Below, piece by piece: positions 31,456 to 44,800 of a stretch of 64,000 bases of DNA. The notes beneath the pieces were generated by a model. It ran no database searches. It was given only the letters and a program-made list of their open reading frames with translations, and was not told the DNA's origin. This DNA is from Schistosoma mansoni (taxonomy: Eukaryota > Platyhelminthes > Trematoda > Strigeidida > Schistosomatidae). How positions within the stretch are numbered: the first letter of the stretch is position 1; every line of letters begins with the position of its first letter. The stretch covers positions 19,149,154 to 19,213,153 of the forward strand of contig NC_031496.1 in assembly GCF_000237925.1 (NCBI RefSeq), written 5' to 3'. Position numbers and translations under genes: made by a program.

Positions 31456-33462
31456 GTTAGTTAAAAAGATACGAATTCATTAATGTGATGGTAATCGTGA
31501 ATTTTAATATTAAACATCGTATGATCACCAAGATTTATTGTATCAGTTGTCTGTACTTATTGAAAAACGTATATATCCATAATAGAGGGATCAAATGGAT
31601 GATCTTTTTATTAATCACTGTAACAATAGTTCAACCAACATATAATAAACAAATTAATTATAAATTTATAATAATAGAGATTATATCAAATTCTTAGGTT
31701 ATTAAAACGTGAACTCATAATGTTAAAATATGGAAAACTAATTTTATATTGAAAATCGGATCTGAACATTGTAACCAATTGTTTGTAAAATAAACATGTG
31801 AAAAGTTATTATTTACTCTATTGTTGACGTGACCAAGAAATCACAAGGTTTGAACAATATAAATGACCTGTTTATATAATCAGTCCTGTCTAGAATGTTT
31901 AACTTGATAGGACAATAACAATTAGTTTATTCTTCTCAGGAAAATTTACCTTCTAGCATTGCTCTAGTGTAAACTAGTTAAGAAAATGGTTTGATTACAG
32001 ATCTCAATCGTTTTAAACAAGGGGATTTTATCGGAAAGTAGAATCAAATGAACGACCATTGAAAATAAAATTGCATTGGATGCTTATTTCATTATTGTTC
32101 GGAATATATTCATTCATATTATTCAGCAACGAATTAATTGGTTACCGAACACGTGAAAACAGTACATTGTTTCACTTCTTCACAAAACAACATGGAAACC
32201 AAAGAAATGATAGATCAGATTATTAACAAGAAGCAGAGAAATAAAACCCGATGGAGGGTATCAAGTGACTATGTTGCATATTCACGTACTGTCGCTAACC
32301 ATTAGTTTTTATCTGTTCAACTAATGAAATGAATTTTTGAATGGGGATAAACTCCACGCTGTCAAGTCATCTAAGTGTATAGCAGTCAGTAGTGGCGGTT
32401 ATGTCTTGGTTCATTTGGTAACTTATTGTAAATATTTCGGAATAGTTTCTACCATAGAATTAGCGTGTGTGGATTACAAGAGCGTAACTAACACTACTTG
32501 CTCCATTTTGATTGGTTGCCAGGTGAAAGATCAAAAGGGCAAACAACAGTGGAGTTTATCCTCAGTCGGACGTGCTTCATACCAGTAGTTAATTATTCAG
32601 TGTGCTAGCAGTGTGTTTCGATTTGATTATTCTGAGGTCTCTTTTATTTACGATGACAAAGGATATCCAAACATAATACTTGAATATTGATTAAGTTTAA
32701 ATTTCAATGTCCATATACTTTGTGTCTAATTGATTCGTATATGTAACTATAAGTCTTTTACTACAGTAGATGTAGCATTCAGTCTTCTGAGGAAAGACTC
32801 AAATCTAAGTTTGTCAGTAACAACAACCATGACCAACGATACGATAAGTCAGTAGAGAACTAGAGGAACTGTCTAAAAACGTTAAGCATGCACTCCAGTA
32901 TTTTCAATATAATGTTCTATCGGGTAGACTTTTTTCATATAGTTTCTGCAGATTTGCTTTGGCTTCAGTTTTTCAAATTCGAAACAGTTCTGCACACATT
33001 ATCGTGGGTTGCAGCACTAAAATGATACACAAGATAACCGTCATGACAGTGTCAAGAAAAGCAAGTGTAACAGTATGTGGCAAATGACATTCACATAATG
33101 TGCCACAAATGTGTGTATAATTATATGGATTCGGATGATGGGTTTTTAACAGATATGCTATGCTTGCATAGACTGAGCCGTTTCGTGTATATTTCAAAGT
33201 GGATAGATGCATAGTTCATAATCAATTCGATTTTTTGAAATTTACTTTAATTGTTATCTGAGGCACTGAATGGAGCTAGTTGTCGTGGCAGATTTTGTGA
33301 TTGACTGTTTGTATTTAAATGTCGATCACACTTGGTTTTTATTTCCTCAACTGTTTGTTCACAGAGCTGGACAGTCAGTCTTCCTGTTGTGGAATGACCT
33401 AAATAAAAAGCTTTTGAGCTTTCCTGACCGATGGTTTACTTTTTGCATCTATCATTTGAAAG
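31456..33462. other. Unassigned stretch
   Basis: Open frames at 32337-32588 and 33270-33518 (about 82 codons each) have no splice context or family similarity I can see. Confidence 0.35.
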
Positions 33463-36100
33463 TAATTTTTAAAACAAGTAAGAAAATAAATTTACATGTA
33501 AAATTAATAAAATTGTGACTGTATTCATTAATCTACAAAATATTAAAATCATTTTACTTTTATACGATATACTATTGCCTGAAATGATGACGGCATTTAT
33601 TAACAGGGCTTTCTCGTCTTCACCTAGCATGATATATGAACAAGCGCAATAGATGTACAGACAAATTAAACCTTGCAAACTGGCATCTGCATTTTCAACT
33701 TATCGGCAAGACAAGTAACTAATGTTGATTTGGACAATATAACTACGGTGTCATCTAAACATTAAAAAAGAATTATTTTATCACTTCATATCACTGAATT
33801 GCATGTTGATATAGTGATTCAAAATTCAACAGTAACTGTAAAAGGGAATCGAAACACTGTCAAGATTGAGTTCAATCTATATTGTTAATAGTTGGCCACA
33901 AACAATTCATCCAATATCGGTGGACATTTATATTGAGGTTAAAATGATAATTGTTGTGTAATCACTTAATTCTTGGTAAAGTAGAATATTTTAAAGCAAT
34001 GTTTGTAGCATAAAGATCTATCAAAAACTGAACAACAACATCAACACTAAGATTGGACTTGTTAGTTTCAAATAAAGTGAATATTGGGTAGAGAGTTAAT
34101 AAAAGATAAATATATATTTGTCATATTCCAATGAGTGGAAATATTGTGGCTTACATTAAGTGATGAAACGTCAGAAATACAATTTTTCTATTCATTGTGA
34201 TATAACAAAAATATATTTATTTATTATTGACAACAACAGTACTGTTACTATAACTCAGAAAAGTAAGCACCTTGTAGTGTTCTCGTTTTTCCATATACGA
34301 TGTTTTATGAACGTCCTCATACTGAATAAACCTTGAAATAACACTATAAATACAGCACATGATCCAGATACAATTTTCGGATCATCTTATATAGTTTTGA
34401 TAAAAACATTTTGTACATACCATTTGCACGGATATGAACATAGCCTACTGTGCGCATCTATACCCTACTATAAATCAAACATACTACTAATAAGAGATGG
34501 TGTTATAACTTGTGGTCTTTTGCCCTCATGAATATATGACGTAATGATACCGCCAATTAGAGAATAGTGATTTATAGACCGGACCAATGATGCATAAAAC
34601 CAGTATGTGCAGTCTAGAGACCTTATCGGTCCTTATTCCTGCCTAGCCCTGGCTGTTAAGTCCAGAACACCAATATCAGCCTCTGCGATATAAATCATGT
34701 ATTTCAAACATACTGTGTTTATAATACAAACCAAACAGATCACATTGCACCACAAAATAGAAAACATTTGTACAAGATTTAGCCAAAAGTGGCTGTGAAT
34801 ATGGGAGAGTGTAATTAATAGACTGGGCATAACTCAAGAATGGTAAACCATATAATAATAGTCTATGGGTCAAAATAAAGCTTATAATAAGAGGAACATG
34901 AGTACGCATAGTTCAGCTACTTAATAATTATACAATAACAATGTATGTATAGTATTAGCCCAGAAATAAATTCCAACAGTTACCATTCATTATTCTCACC
35001 GGTATACAACAGATAGTTTTTTGTGAAATTTGTAACAATTAGTTATTAATATGATTCGTGCACACAAATGATTGTTATAAGGACAGGCGAACCTAGTTGT
35101 TTCATATTTAACACCTTACTAAGAAAAATGCTAAATATAGAATTATTATACATATATACATGAAAACTGATTCATACAGGATCACACCATGAGTAAAAGA
35201 GATGCACAATCAAATGAATCTACAATCAATGAAACTTGAATACAGTACTACTAAGAAAAACTTAAAAGTCAACTATAATTAGATAACCTTGGAATTGAAC
35301 AATTGTAAAATAATCGTATGAGGTAAGAGAAAAAACTATCGTTGAGCTGTAAGAAATATGAAAGTAAGCTCTGCTCTGTGATATACTAATTAAGTAGGTG
35401 ACTCACTTCAACCTCTCAATGTTCTTTAGCCGATGTGTTCAGACAAATTATAACTATTAGCTAGTGCCTGAACGATGCATACACTAATTGACGGAGTTAA
35501 ATGGAAAACAAATACTGAACTCTACAGTAAGAATTTCATTGTTTATTGGATAAAACATTCTCATTTAAAGAAAGCCTAATTTCACATATATCACTTTAAG
35601 GCAACTAGAAAATTTAATCTTACCTTATAAACTAAACAATAAATTCCAAATGGACATAATTTGGACAGTGAGTAACACATAAAAAACTGAATTTAGTATA
35701 GTAAACTATAGACCCATGTTCCTACGGTCTTAAGCAACATAATGAGTAGAAAAGGAACTGGAAACAACTTTGATTCCTTTAAAATATGCGCCTGATTTCT
35801 ACTATTACTAACAACAAAGGGGTTGACTGAAATAATCTGAATCTAATAAAGGTATCAGATAGACAAGAGTTTAAGTAACATGTAAAGGCCGATATAAAAG
35901 TTATTATCTGAGGAATCTGCCAATGTCATTATTGCTGTTTAACTTTTTTACAGATATGAATATCTACCTTCCACTTTCCGAAGATACTTGATCTGACGAC
36001 AACACTAGGTTTTTTAGACTAATAATGCTTGCCGATAATAAACACATTAGGTTCGAATCTCAGCGTGAGCATCGACACTGTGGCCACATATAGGATGAAA
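33463..36100. repeat. 2.6-kb near-identical duplication, copy 1
   Basis: Matches 41329-43961 at an offset of about 7,862 bp with only a handful of differences (a 4-nt indel near 33479, substitutions near 34578, 35468 and 35686, and a 1-nt indel near 35822). It ends in GGATGAAA directly at an N run. It contains an R1 repeat (34560-34910) and an SM-alpha relic (36050-36100). Confidence 0.95.
34560..34910 (-). repeat. Dispersed repeat R1 within duplication copy 1
   Basis: R1 in minus orientation. Landmarks are 'CCAGAACACCAATATCAGCC', 'TTTAGCCAAAAGTGG' and 'AAGCTTATAATAAGAGG'. The same sequence recurs at 42420-42775 as part of the duplication. Confidence 0.75.
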
Positions 36101-36300
36101 NNNNNNNNNNNNNNNNNNNNNNNNNNNNNNNNNNNNNNNNNNNNNNNNNNNNNNNNNNNNNNNNNNNNNNNNNNNNNNNNNNNNNNNNNNNNNNNNNNNN
36201 NNNNNNNNNNNNNNNNNNNNNNNNNNNNNNNNNNNNNNNNNNNNNNNNNNNNNNNNNNNNNNNNNNNNNNNNNNNNNNNNNNNNNNNNNNNNNNNNNNNN
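36101..36300. other. Assembly gap (200 N)
   Basis: Starts immediately after GGATGAAA, inside the hammerhead relic. In duplication copy 2 the same point continues CGCGCGTC. The sequence after the gap is unrelated to the continuation of copy 2. Confidence 0.98.
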
Positions 36301-36419
36301 GATTAAAGACTAATAATACTAAAGTTAGTAGAACTATATAGATGGAGAATATGTAATGTTATTCAGTATGACTGGAAAGAGATCGACCATTATTGCGACT
36401 TAGTTGCATATTGGCGTAG

Positions 36420-36600
36420 TACGTTTCTACCAATCTGACCACATATATTCTTGGTAAGAGGTATATAAAATATAAAAGGTCAACTAGACAAATTAAAATG
36501 TAAGGGGGAGCAAAGATAATAATACAGTACACAATGTGAATAGTAAATCAGTATTAACAGGGTAGATTAAAGGTAAGAGAGCACCTGCAAGTAGCCTGCT
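36420..36600 (-). repeat. Penelope 3'-region fragment
   Basis: Shares 'CACATATAT.CTTG', 'TAAAAGGTCAACTAGAC', 'AGGGGGA' and 'TTAACAGGGTAGATTAAAGG' with 45830-46030 and with 59255-59345 plus 60265-60295. No coding part remains. Confidence 0.5.
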
Positions 36601-37663
36601 GAGTCTCATACTATGTTTATACTATACAGTACTCTGGTTTGTTCTGTTTTAGATAGAATGTAACACACATGTTATAGGTGTTAGCATTAGCTTGTCGTGG
36701 AATCGAAAAATATATAAAAATGCATTTAAATGCTAACAGGACGGGGAGTCCCGGATGGGCATGGCAACATCACAAGATCATGAGGTTTATGTCTTGTCCA
36801 TAAGTTCAATGATATAGCTGATAAGAGGAGCGTTAGGAAGCATGTAATAATCATTGAACCAAAACAAAGGCCGTGATCGACACAAAGTTTTGGATAAAGC
36901 GGATACATTAGAAGTCATGAGTGGAAAGCGACTATGCAAGAAAATATTATTTTTTATTCTCTTCAAATTTTTCCATTGGTGATATAATGTGTAGCTATTG
37001 AATTGACACTTTTACTCCAGGTGCTAAGTTATTGAGAGTCCATCCACATGATGTCTACAAAAATGGTTACAGTTCATCATAGGAATCAGTTCAGCAGATA
37101 ATTTTATACACAGGCTTTTTCTCTAGTAGGTATAGCGGCAGTATTTTAATATATAAACTATTTTAGTCGATACAAACTAAAAATCAATTGATTTGTCACG
37201 TTAATGTTTAAGTTTTATTTAAATTCAACATCACTTATTAGGTAGAGGGTACTGAGTACTGAAACAAGAATACTAAGCATTTTTTGTTAGGTAGAAGTTT
37301 ACATAAAAGTTAATTGTGAACATTAGATTTATACTCATATATACACTTTTAAAGGTATATAACTAAAAACTAACAATATACATGTAAACAAAACAGATGA
37401 ACAATTCTAAAAATCATATTTGTAAACAAGCAAGAGAGAACACACCAGAAGATGTGCTTTATTGTAAAACACTGATTAAACAAAATTAGTATACAGTAAG
37501 TTAACCAAAAAAACGCTGAACGAAATTTCGATCATAACTTGCCGTAATTAGGGAGGAAAAAAACTGACATTTTAAATTATATTCAGTTAAACCGTATAGG
37601 GAACATAAGAAAAAGCCAAAATGCAACAAACTACTCATATTGGTTTTTGTGAAAAATGTTTAG
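36601..37663. other. Unassigned stretch
   Basis: No gene seen. Confidence 0.35.
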
Positions 37664-37905
37664 CCTATGAAGCTATTGCTGGTCACCGGATACCATGTGA
37701 CTCCATCTCGTAACGTTGCTCCACTGCCTTGTGAGTCAGACCCTTAGGTCGGAGGCTCCGGGTGTGACCCCCTGAGAAAACCACCTGCTTCGGTTTGGGC
37801 ACCCGGGCAGTATCACAGCCCACACAAAAATCAAGTGACTTGTGTGGCGCATACGCATCCAGTACCCCTTTGTACCAATAGTAATGTGTTCAAACAAATA
37901 AAAAA
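37664..37905 (+). mobile_element. Repeat R2, 5'-truncated plus copy
   Basis: Corresponds to the 3' half of R2, from 'GGTCACCGGATACCATG' to 'GTACCAATAGTAATGTG' and the tail CAAACAAATAAAA. The shared reading frame is broken here. Confidence 0.75.
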
Positions 37906-38631
37906 GAATTATAACTGTTACTTAGCGAATATTTATCAATTTGTTCATAGGATATTTTGTTTGACGTACCACTTTTGAATTGATAAATGATAGTATGATG
38001 TGTGCTACTGATGTTAACAGATATAAGTAGTATGCATCATCAATCTAAAGCGAAATGCTTGGAGGCAGATGGTTAAGAAGACCAAAGAAAAGATAGTGAT
38101 TGATGTGGAAACAGAGAAACAATCAAGTCTGAGACAATTGATTGACATTTTGCAAATGAAGTATTTACTGTATGGTTCTCGGATTTTAACAAGAGATTCT
38201 GTAGTTTTGTATTCCAATACATTCGGTTGTCACCACTTATGTTCTCGTTCACTACGGTACTCTCTTATTTAACTATATCTCCGCTTGTATTGATTGGTAA
38301 CAGAAATGTAGAATATTTGGTGGAAAATTGACGAAAATGTTGAACTGAAAAGTAAAAGATCTACTTTGTTTATAATCAAATTTATCTGTATAAAAAAATG
38401 CAAATAATACAATAAAAAAAAACAAAAAAACGGATAAATATTAATTCAATGAAATAACGAACATAAATACCAACGGAAAAATATATAAAAAAAGAGGAAA
38501 ATATAAATACAAGAAATACAAATACATAATAATGAATAAACGGACGAACACCCATCTGCAGGTAACTAAATAACGAAAGAAAAAAGAGAATGAATTAACA
38601 ACAAAACGTAAAAGATTATAACTTTGTTATT

Positions 38632-38891
38632 TCATACAAGTTTCAAACCAGTGGATTTTTTTGGCAAATATGAAGCACGTAGATGAGACCAAATATGATA
38701 ACGTTTTTTTATAGATATGCATATTTCTGAAGATTCAGGCATAAAGCGCCTGTACAGTTCATGTGAGTTTGATTTATTATTTTTTTTATTAAGATTTGCA
38801 TTATTAATATCAACAGAAGGAAGACTATTTGCTTCTGACTGAAGTCGTTTGTGTAGAGCTTCAGTTGCTGCGAAGAAACTTGGCCATAAAC
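38632..38891 (-). CDS. GK5: GK5 last exon
   Basis: Encodes [18 protein letters not shown], an Asn/Lys-rich insert ([13 protein letters not shown]), then RRFMPESS and [16 protein letters not shown] before TGA at 38632-38634. It fits the G-x-W...F-x-P...K-x-Y-x-x-W pattern of FGGY C-termini. Acceptor TTTTTAG in phase 1. Confidence 0.85.
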
Positions 38892-41800
38892 CTAAAAAGA
38901 TATATAAAAGAAATGCTGGATAATGAACTAATCAGAAAATAATTAACAAAAATATCGACGGTAGTTTCACAAACTAGACAACCATAATGAGAGTGAGCGT
39001 ATTCATCCTGATATCACAAAAAACATCATTTCGTAAATGGTAGTGATTCGAAGATACTTATCAGTCTCTGTGGTTTGAGTGTACCTAACGTAAGAACGTT
39101 ATGGGAGATTTCATGAAACATGTGATTTTCATTTAGAATTAATACAATAATGTTTCGTTTTGTATGATAATTCTTGGTATAGACGATGTAAAAAGCTTGG
39201 ATAATTATTAGTTTGACTTATATTTAATTGCGATGAAAAACATTAGAATAGCTGGAAATTACAACAGGACAGAATAATCGTGCCTTGTGCCAAAAATATT
39301 TTCCAATGATTTCACTATTAACTAAAATCTTTTAAATTTATTAAAAAATAAGTTTTCTCGATTCTACTAACAGTATATTCCCGTCGGTCACATGACCTGT
39401 TAATCACACTTGTATTTGTTGATTAGGGAATGTAAAAGGTGCACATGGTATACAATAAGTGACGATTAAAGTTACTGAAATATGTTTTAACAGCATTATG
39501 AATAAAAAGCCTTGAAAAATTGTAAATAATGGATGTAGGGGGAGAATTTTTTACATCACACTGAAGATTTGTCGTCCTTTTTATCTCTATGTTGTTGTAT
39601 TCAAATTTTGATGTTCATGGTTGGAAGTCAAAGATTCATGATTTGATATGCATTTGTTTATCTATACATAATTGATGGTTCAGGTGAGATTCTGGAACGG
39701 GAAAAAAGCCTAAGGAAAGCTTCAATACACAGTCGCTAAGTAATAGTCTACTGTCCAGAAACTCAAATTAGCGTGAGTGAGAACTGTCGATTATGAGTCT
39801 TAACAATACCTATGTCTTTATATCTTTTTAGGGTAAAAATATCACTGACACATCAAATGTAGTTGATTTAAGTACGCGGTATTTAATACGTGCGATAATA
39901 TTATGTACTTTGATATGTAAAAGGCTTCGAGAAAGAACTCGTTTCGGTCATTGTTACTGAAACATGTTAACAAATACTGAATAAACCCCAGTGAAACCCA
40001 TCATTGTGATACAGAGTAAAATATTTTACTTTTCAGTAAAATGTTGTAGAGATTGTTGAACTTCATCGAAATCATGAACTAGTCAATTTTAGAACACCAT
40101 TAAAAGCCCGAAAGGACTGGAAGGCAGTTTCGTCCCAGTATAGGTCTCCTCAGCAGTACCCAACGACGACCCCACACGAGAAAATAGAACTCAGGACCTT
40201 CGGTCTCACGCGCGAACGCCTAACCCTTAAACCAATGAGTCACCATTCAATAGTGTTATCGTTTAACCTTAATCAGTCCACAACAGGAAGTTTACAGAGT
40301 TCTGGTGAGAAGTCGTGACCAGTGGAGTCCAATCCATGTAGGGTGTAGAACAGTTGTCCACCAAAGACAATGAAATGAAAGATGGTCACCTAATGCCGTG
40401 GATTGGTTGAGAGTAGACATTAACACCCTCGTATGCCGACTCATAGGTTTAGGGGGTAAGTGTTCGCGCGTGAGACATAAGACACCAAACACATTAGGGA
40501 TGGTCAGACTTCCAAGATCAGTGAAGTTGTCGACGCGTTCGACTACTTTGCTCCCTATTCCTTGGTTCAGGTGTTGACACAGGCCAGTCCTGAAGCAACA
40601 ACTTGCATTTAGAGGGAGAGAAACGCATTCCAAACAACCTGACATTGTTGCTGAGTGCTACCAAAGAAATCTGCATTTTATCAGCGTCTTCACCATACAG
40701 GACTATGTCATCTGCGTATTCTAAGTCGATATGTCAGCCTCCTGGTAGGAAATCAATTCCTGAAAATTCAGTCCAGAAGAACGTTTTTTCCAGTAGTAGG
40801 TCTATAATGAAGTTGGACAAAAATGGAGGACCTAACTTTTATACCTTCGTGTGGAGTCGTGGTTAGGTACTTCTGAGCAGACCCATACTGGGACGAAACT
40901 GCCTTCCAGTCCTTTTGGGCTTTTGATGGTGGTCTAACATTGATTGATTTACGATTTCAATAAAGAATATTTTAAATTTTCTGATTCTTCATATAGTTTT
41001 CGAAAGCCGGAGGCGAAAACCGTTTCATTAGAATTAAAATGAGATATATGTTTATTGTTAAATTTCTACTCATCAATATTAAGGCAAATACGTAATATGC
41101 TACACATAAATCAATCTCTGTTTAAATTTAATAAGGGAACTAATTGAATACATTTTTTAAAAAAAAACAGTATATTAACAGAAAAATCGAGCGATTAAGA
41201 CTGTCTTTTATGTGAATGCGATTTAAAGTGTCTAAACCACAAAATTTAGAATAAAATCCTAACTTGTGATTAAATAAGTGAAGCACAAATGTCAGAAACA
41301 ACAAGCGAGAAATACACATATAGACAAATAATTTTTAAAACAAGAAAATAAATTTACATGTAAAATTAATAAAATTGTGACTGTATTCATTAATCTACAA
41401 AATATTAAAATCATTTTACTTTTATACGATATACTATTGCCTGAAATGATGACGGCATTTATTAACAGGGCTTTCTCGTCTTCACCTAGCATGATATATG
41501 AACAAGCGCAATAGATGTACAGACAAATTAAACCTTGCAAACTGGCATCTGCATTTTCAACTTATCGGCAAGACAAGTAACTAATGTTGATTTGGACAAT
41601 ATAACTACGGTGTCATCTAAACATTAAAAAAGAATTATTTTATCACTTCATATCACTGAATTGCATGTTGATATAGTGATTCAAAATTCAACAGTAACTG
41701 TAAAAGGGAATCGAAACACTGTCAAGATTGAGTTCAATCTATATTGTTAATAGTTGGCCACAAACAATTCATCCAATATCGGTGGACATTTATATTGAGG

Positions 41801-44800
41801 TTAAAATGATAATTGTTGTGTAATCACTTAATTCTTGGTAAAGTAGAATATTTTAAAGCAATGTTTGTAGCATAAAGATCTATCAAAAACTGAACAACAA
41901 CATCAACACTAAGATTGGACTTGTTAGTTTCAAATAAAGTGAATATTGGGTAGAGAGTTAATAAAAGATAAATATATATTTGTCATATTCCAATGAGTGG
42001 AAATATTGTGGCTTACATTAAGTGATGAAACGTCAGAAATACAATTTTTCTATTCATTGTGATATAACAAAAATATATTTATTTATTATTGACAACAACA
42101 GTACTGTTACTATAACTCAGAAAAGTAAGCACCTTGTAGTGTTCTCGTTTTTCCATATACGATGTTTTATGAACGTCCTCATACTGAATAAACCTTGAAA
42201 TAACACTATAAATACAGCACATGATCCAGATACAATTTTCGGATCATCTTATATAGTTTTGATAAAAACATTTTGTACATACCATTTGCACGGATATGAA
42301 CATAGCCTACTGTGCGCATCTATACCCTACTATAAATCAAACATACTACTAATAAGAGATGGTGTTATAACTTGTGGTCTTTTGCCCTCATGAATATATG
42401 ACGTAATGATACCGCCAATTAGAGAATAGTGATTTATCGACCGGACCAATGATGCATAAAACCAGTATGTGCAGTCTAGAGACCTTATCGGTCCTTATTC
42501 CTGCCTAGCCCTGGCTGTTAAGTCCAGAACACCAATATCAGCCTCTGCGATATAAATCATGTATTTCAAACATACTGTGTTTATAATACAAACCAAACAG
42601 ATCACATTGCACCACAAAATAGAAAACATTTGTACAAGATTTAGCCAAAAGTGGCTGTGAATATGGGAGAGTGTAATTAATAGACTGGGCATAACTCAAG
42701 AATGGTAAACCATATAATAATAGTCTATGGGTCAAAATAAAGCTTATAATAAGAGGAACATGAGTACGCATAGTTCAGCTACTTAATAATTATACAATAA
42801 CAATGTATGTATAGTATTAGCCCAGAAATAAATTCCAACAGTTACCATTCATTATTCTCACCGGTATACAACAGATAGTTTTTTGTGAAATTTGTAACAA
42901 TTAGTTATTAATATGATTCGTGCACACAAATGATTGTTATAAGGACAGGCGAACCTAGTTGTTTCATATTTAACACCTTACTAAGAAAAATGCTAAATAT
43001 AGAATTATTATACATATATACATGAAAACTGATTCATACAGGATCACACCATGAGTAAAAGAGATGCACAATCAAATGAATCTACAATCAATGAAACTTG
43101 AATACAGTACTACTAAGAAAAACTTAAAAGTCAACTATAATTAGATAACCTTGGAATTGAACAATTGTAAAATAATCGTATGAGGTAAGAGAAAAAACTA
43201 TCGTTGAGCTGTAAGAAATATGAAAGTAAGCTCTGCTCTGTGATATACTAATTAAGTAGGTGACTCACTTCAACCTCTCAATGTTCTTTAGCCGATGTGT
43301 TCAGACAAATTATAACTATTAGCTAGTGCTTGAACGATGCATACACTAATTGACGGAGTTAAATGGAAAACAAATACTGAACTCTACAGTAAGAATTTCA
43401 TTGTTTATTGGATAAAACATTCTCATTTAAAGAAAGCCTAATTTCACATATATCACTTTAAGGCAACTAGAAAATTTAATCTTACCTTATAAACTAAACA
43501 ATAAATTCCAAATGGACATAATTTGGACAGTGAGTAACACATAAAATACTGAATTTAGTATAGTAAACTATAGACCCATGTTCCTACGGTCTTAAGCAAC
43601 ATAATGAGTAGAAAAGGAACTGGAAACAACTTTGATTCCTTTAAAATATGCGCCTGATTTCTACTATTACTAACAACAAAGGGGTGACTGAAATAATCTG
43701 AATCTAATAAAGGTATCAGATAGACAAGAGTTTAAGTAACATGTAAAGGCCGATATAAAAGTTATTATCTGAGGAATCTGCCAATGTCATTATTGCTGTT
43801 TAACTTTTTTACAGATATGAATATCTACCTTCCACTTTCCGAAGATACTTGATCTGACGACAACACTAGGTTTTTTAGACTAATAATGCTTGCCGATAAT
43901 AAACACATTAGGTTCGAATCTCAGCGTGAGCATCGACACTGTGGCCACATATAGGATGAAACGCGCGTCTTGAATTACCTTGATAGCCATGATGCAAATG
44001 TATTAAAACTTGTAACTAAATGAACTATCAAGCTAATCCGCCAAAAAAGCATATATGTCAGTAGAGACTGAGCAAATGTAGTGTTAATATCGACAACGGG
44101 AAAACTTCAACCAATTAGTGTAGAGATCCACTACAACCTAGTTTAAAAAGAAAACGAAATTCGCTTCTCCAAATACCTAACTTAATACGTGTATCAATAA
44201 GAATTGTAACAATATAGTAATATGTTCATGAAACTATTTATGTTATGTTTGTAGTAAAATAAAAACTATTTTTGGCTAGTCATGAGCAATGCAATGAAAT
44301 AGTATACAATATATATATATAATCATCGTTTTTCAAGTTTTCATAGAGTAAACCATCTATTTTCATCAATTCATTGTAGACTAGGCGTACACTTGATGCA
44401 ATAATTATCTTATGCCAAATATCTGGAGATTCAGCGTTTAGGAAATCTGTCACATCTATACGATAAACAGGAATGCTACCTTCTATAGAACGTCGTAGAA
44501 ACCGATTTCTAATCCAAGAAACCTGACGACGTGCATACTGTGGAGTGGCTGTTTTAACATTCCCTACTGCTTGCTTCAGAAGAGTATTTGCTTCAGAAGA
44601 GTATTTGCCTCCACAGTATATATATATATATATATATATATAATGATTACTGCTGCCGTCGTGGTTCAAAATGATTCATTAAAAATGACAGTAAATATGT
44701 TAGTTACTGACATTAGGCAATAAAGACGATGGTAATTTCTACCGGTTTGTTTCTGTATAGAGCACCTACGTGTATGCAAGAATATTAGTCAGAAGTTTGA

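Larger units (their letters stand above)
40075..40975. mobile_element. Composite: RTE fragment between inverted hammerhead elements
   Basis: Left: a minus-strand hammerhead element (40085-40165) with an adjoining tRNA-like segment (40170-40245, 'AAGGGTTAGGCGTTCGCGCG' on minus). Centre: RTE-type RT sequence on minus (40275-40850). Right: a plus-strand hammerhead element (40855-40975). The two outer parts share 'ACTGGGACGAAACTGCCTTC' and 'GGGCTTTT.ATGGTG' in opposite orientation. It lies inside the GK5 last intron. Confidence 0.7.

Noticed and set aside
38069-38272. Plus-strand 67-codon frame downstream of GK5
   Set aside because: No splice context or family similarity. Probably chance.
44280-44669. 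Whole TRIT1-like frame including its IYIYIYIY start and IYILYT end
   Set aside because: These parts are translations of AT microsatellites. Only about 44330-44608 resembles TRIT1.
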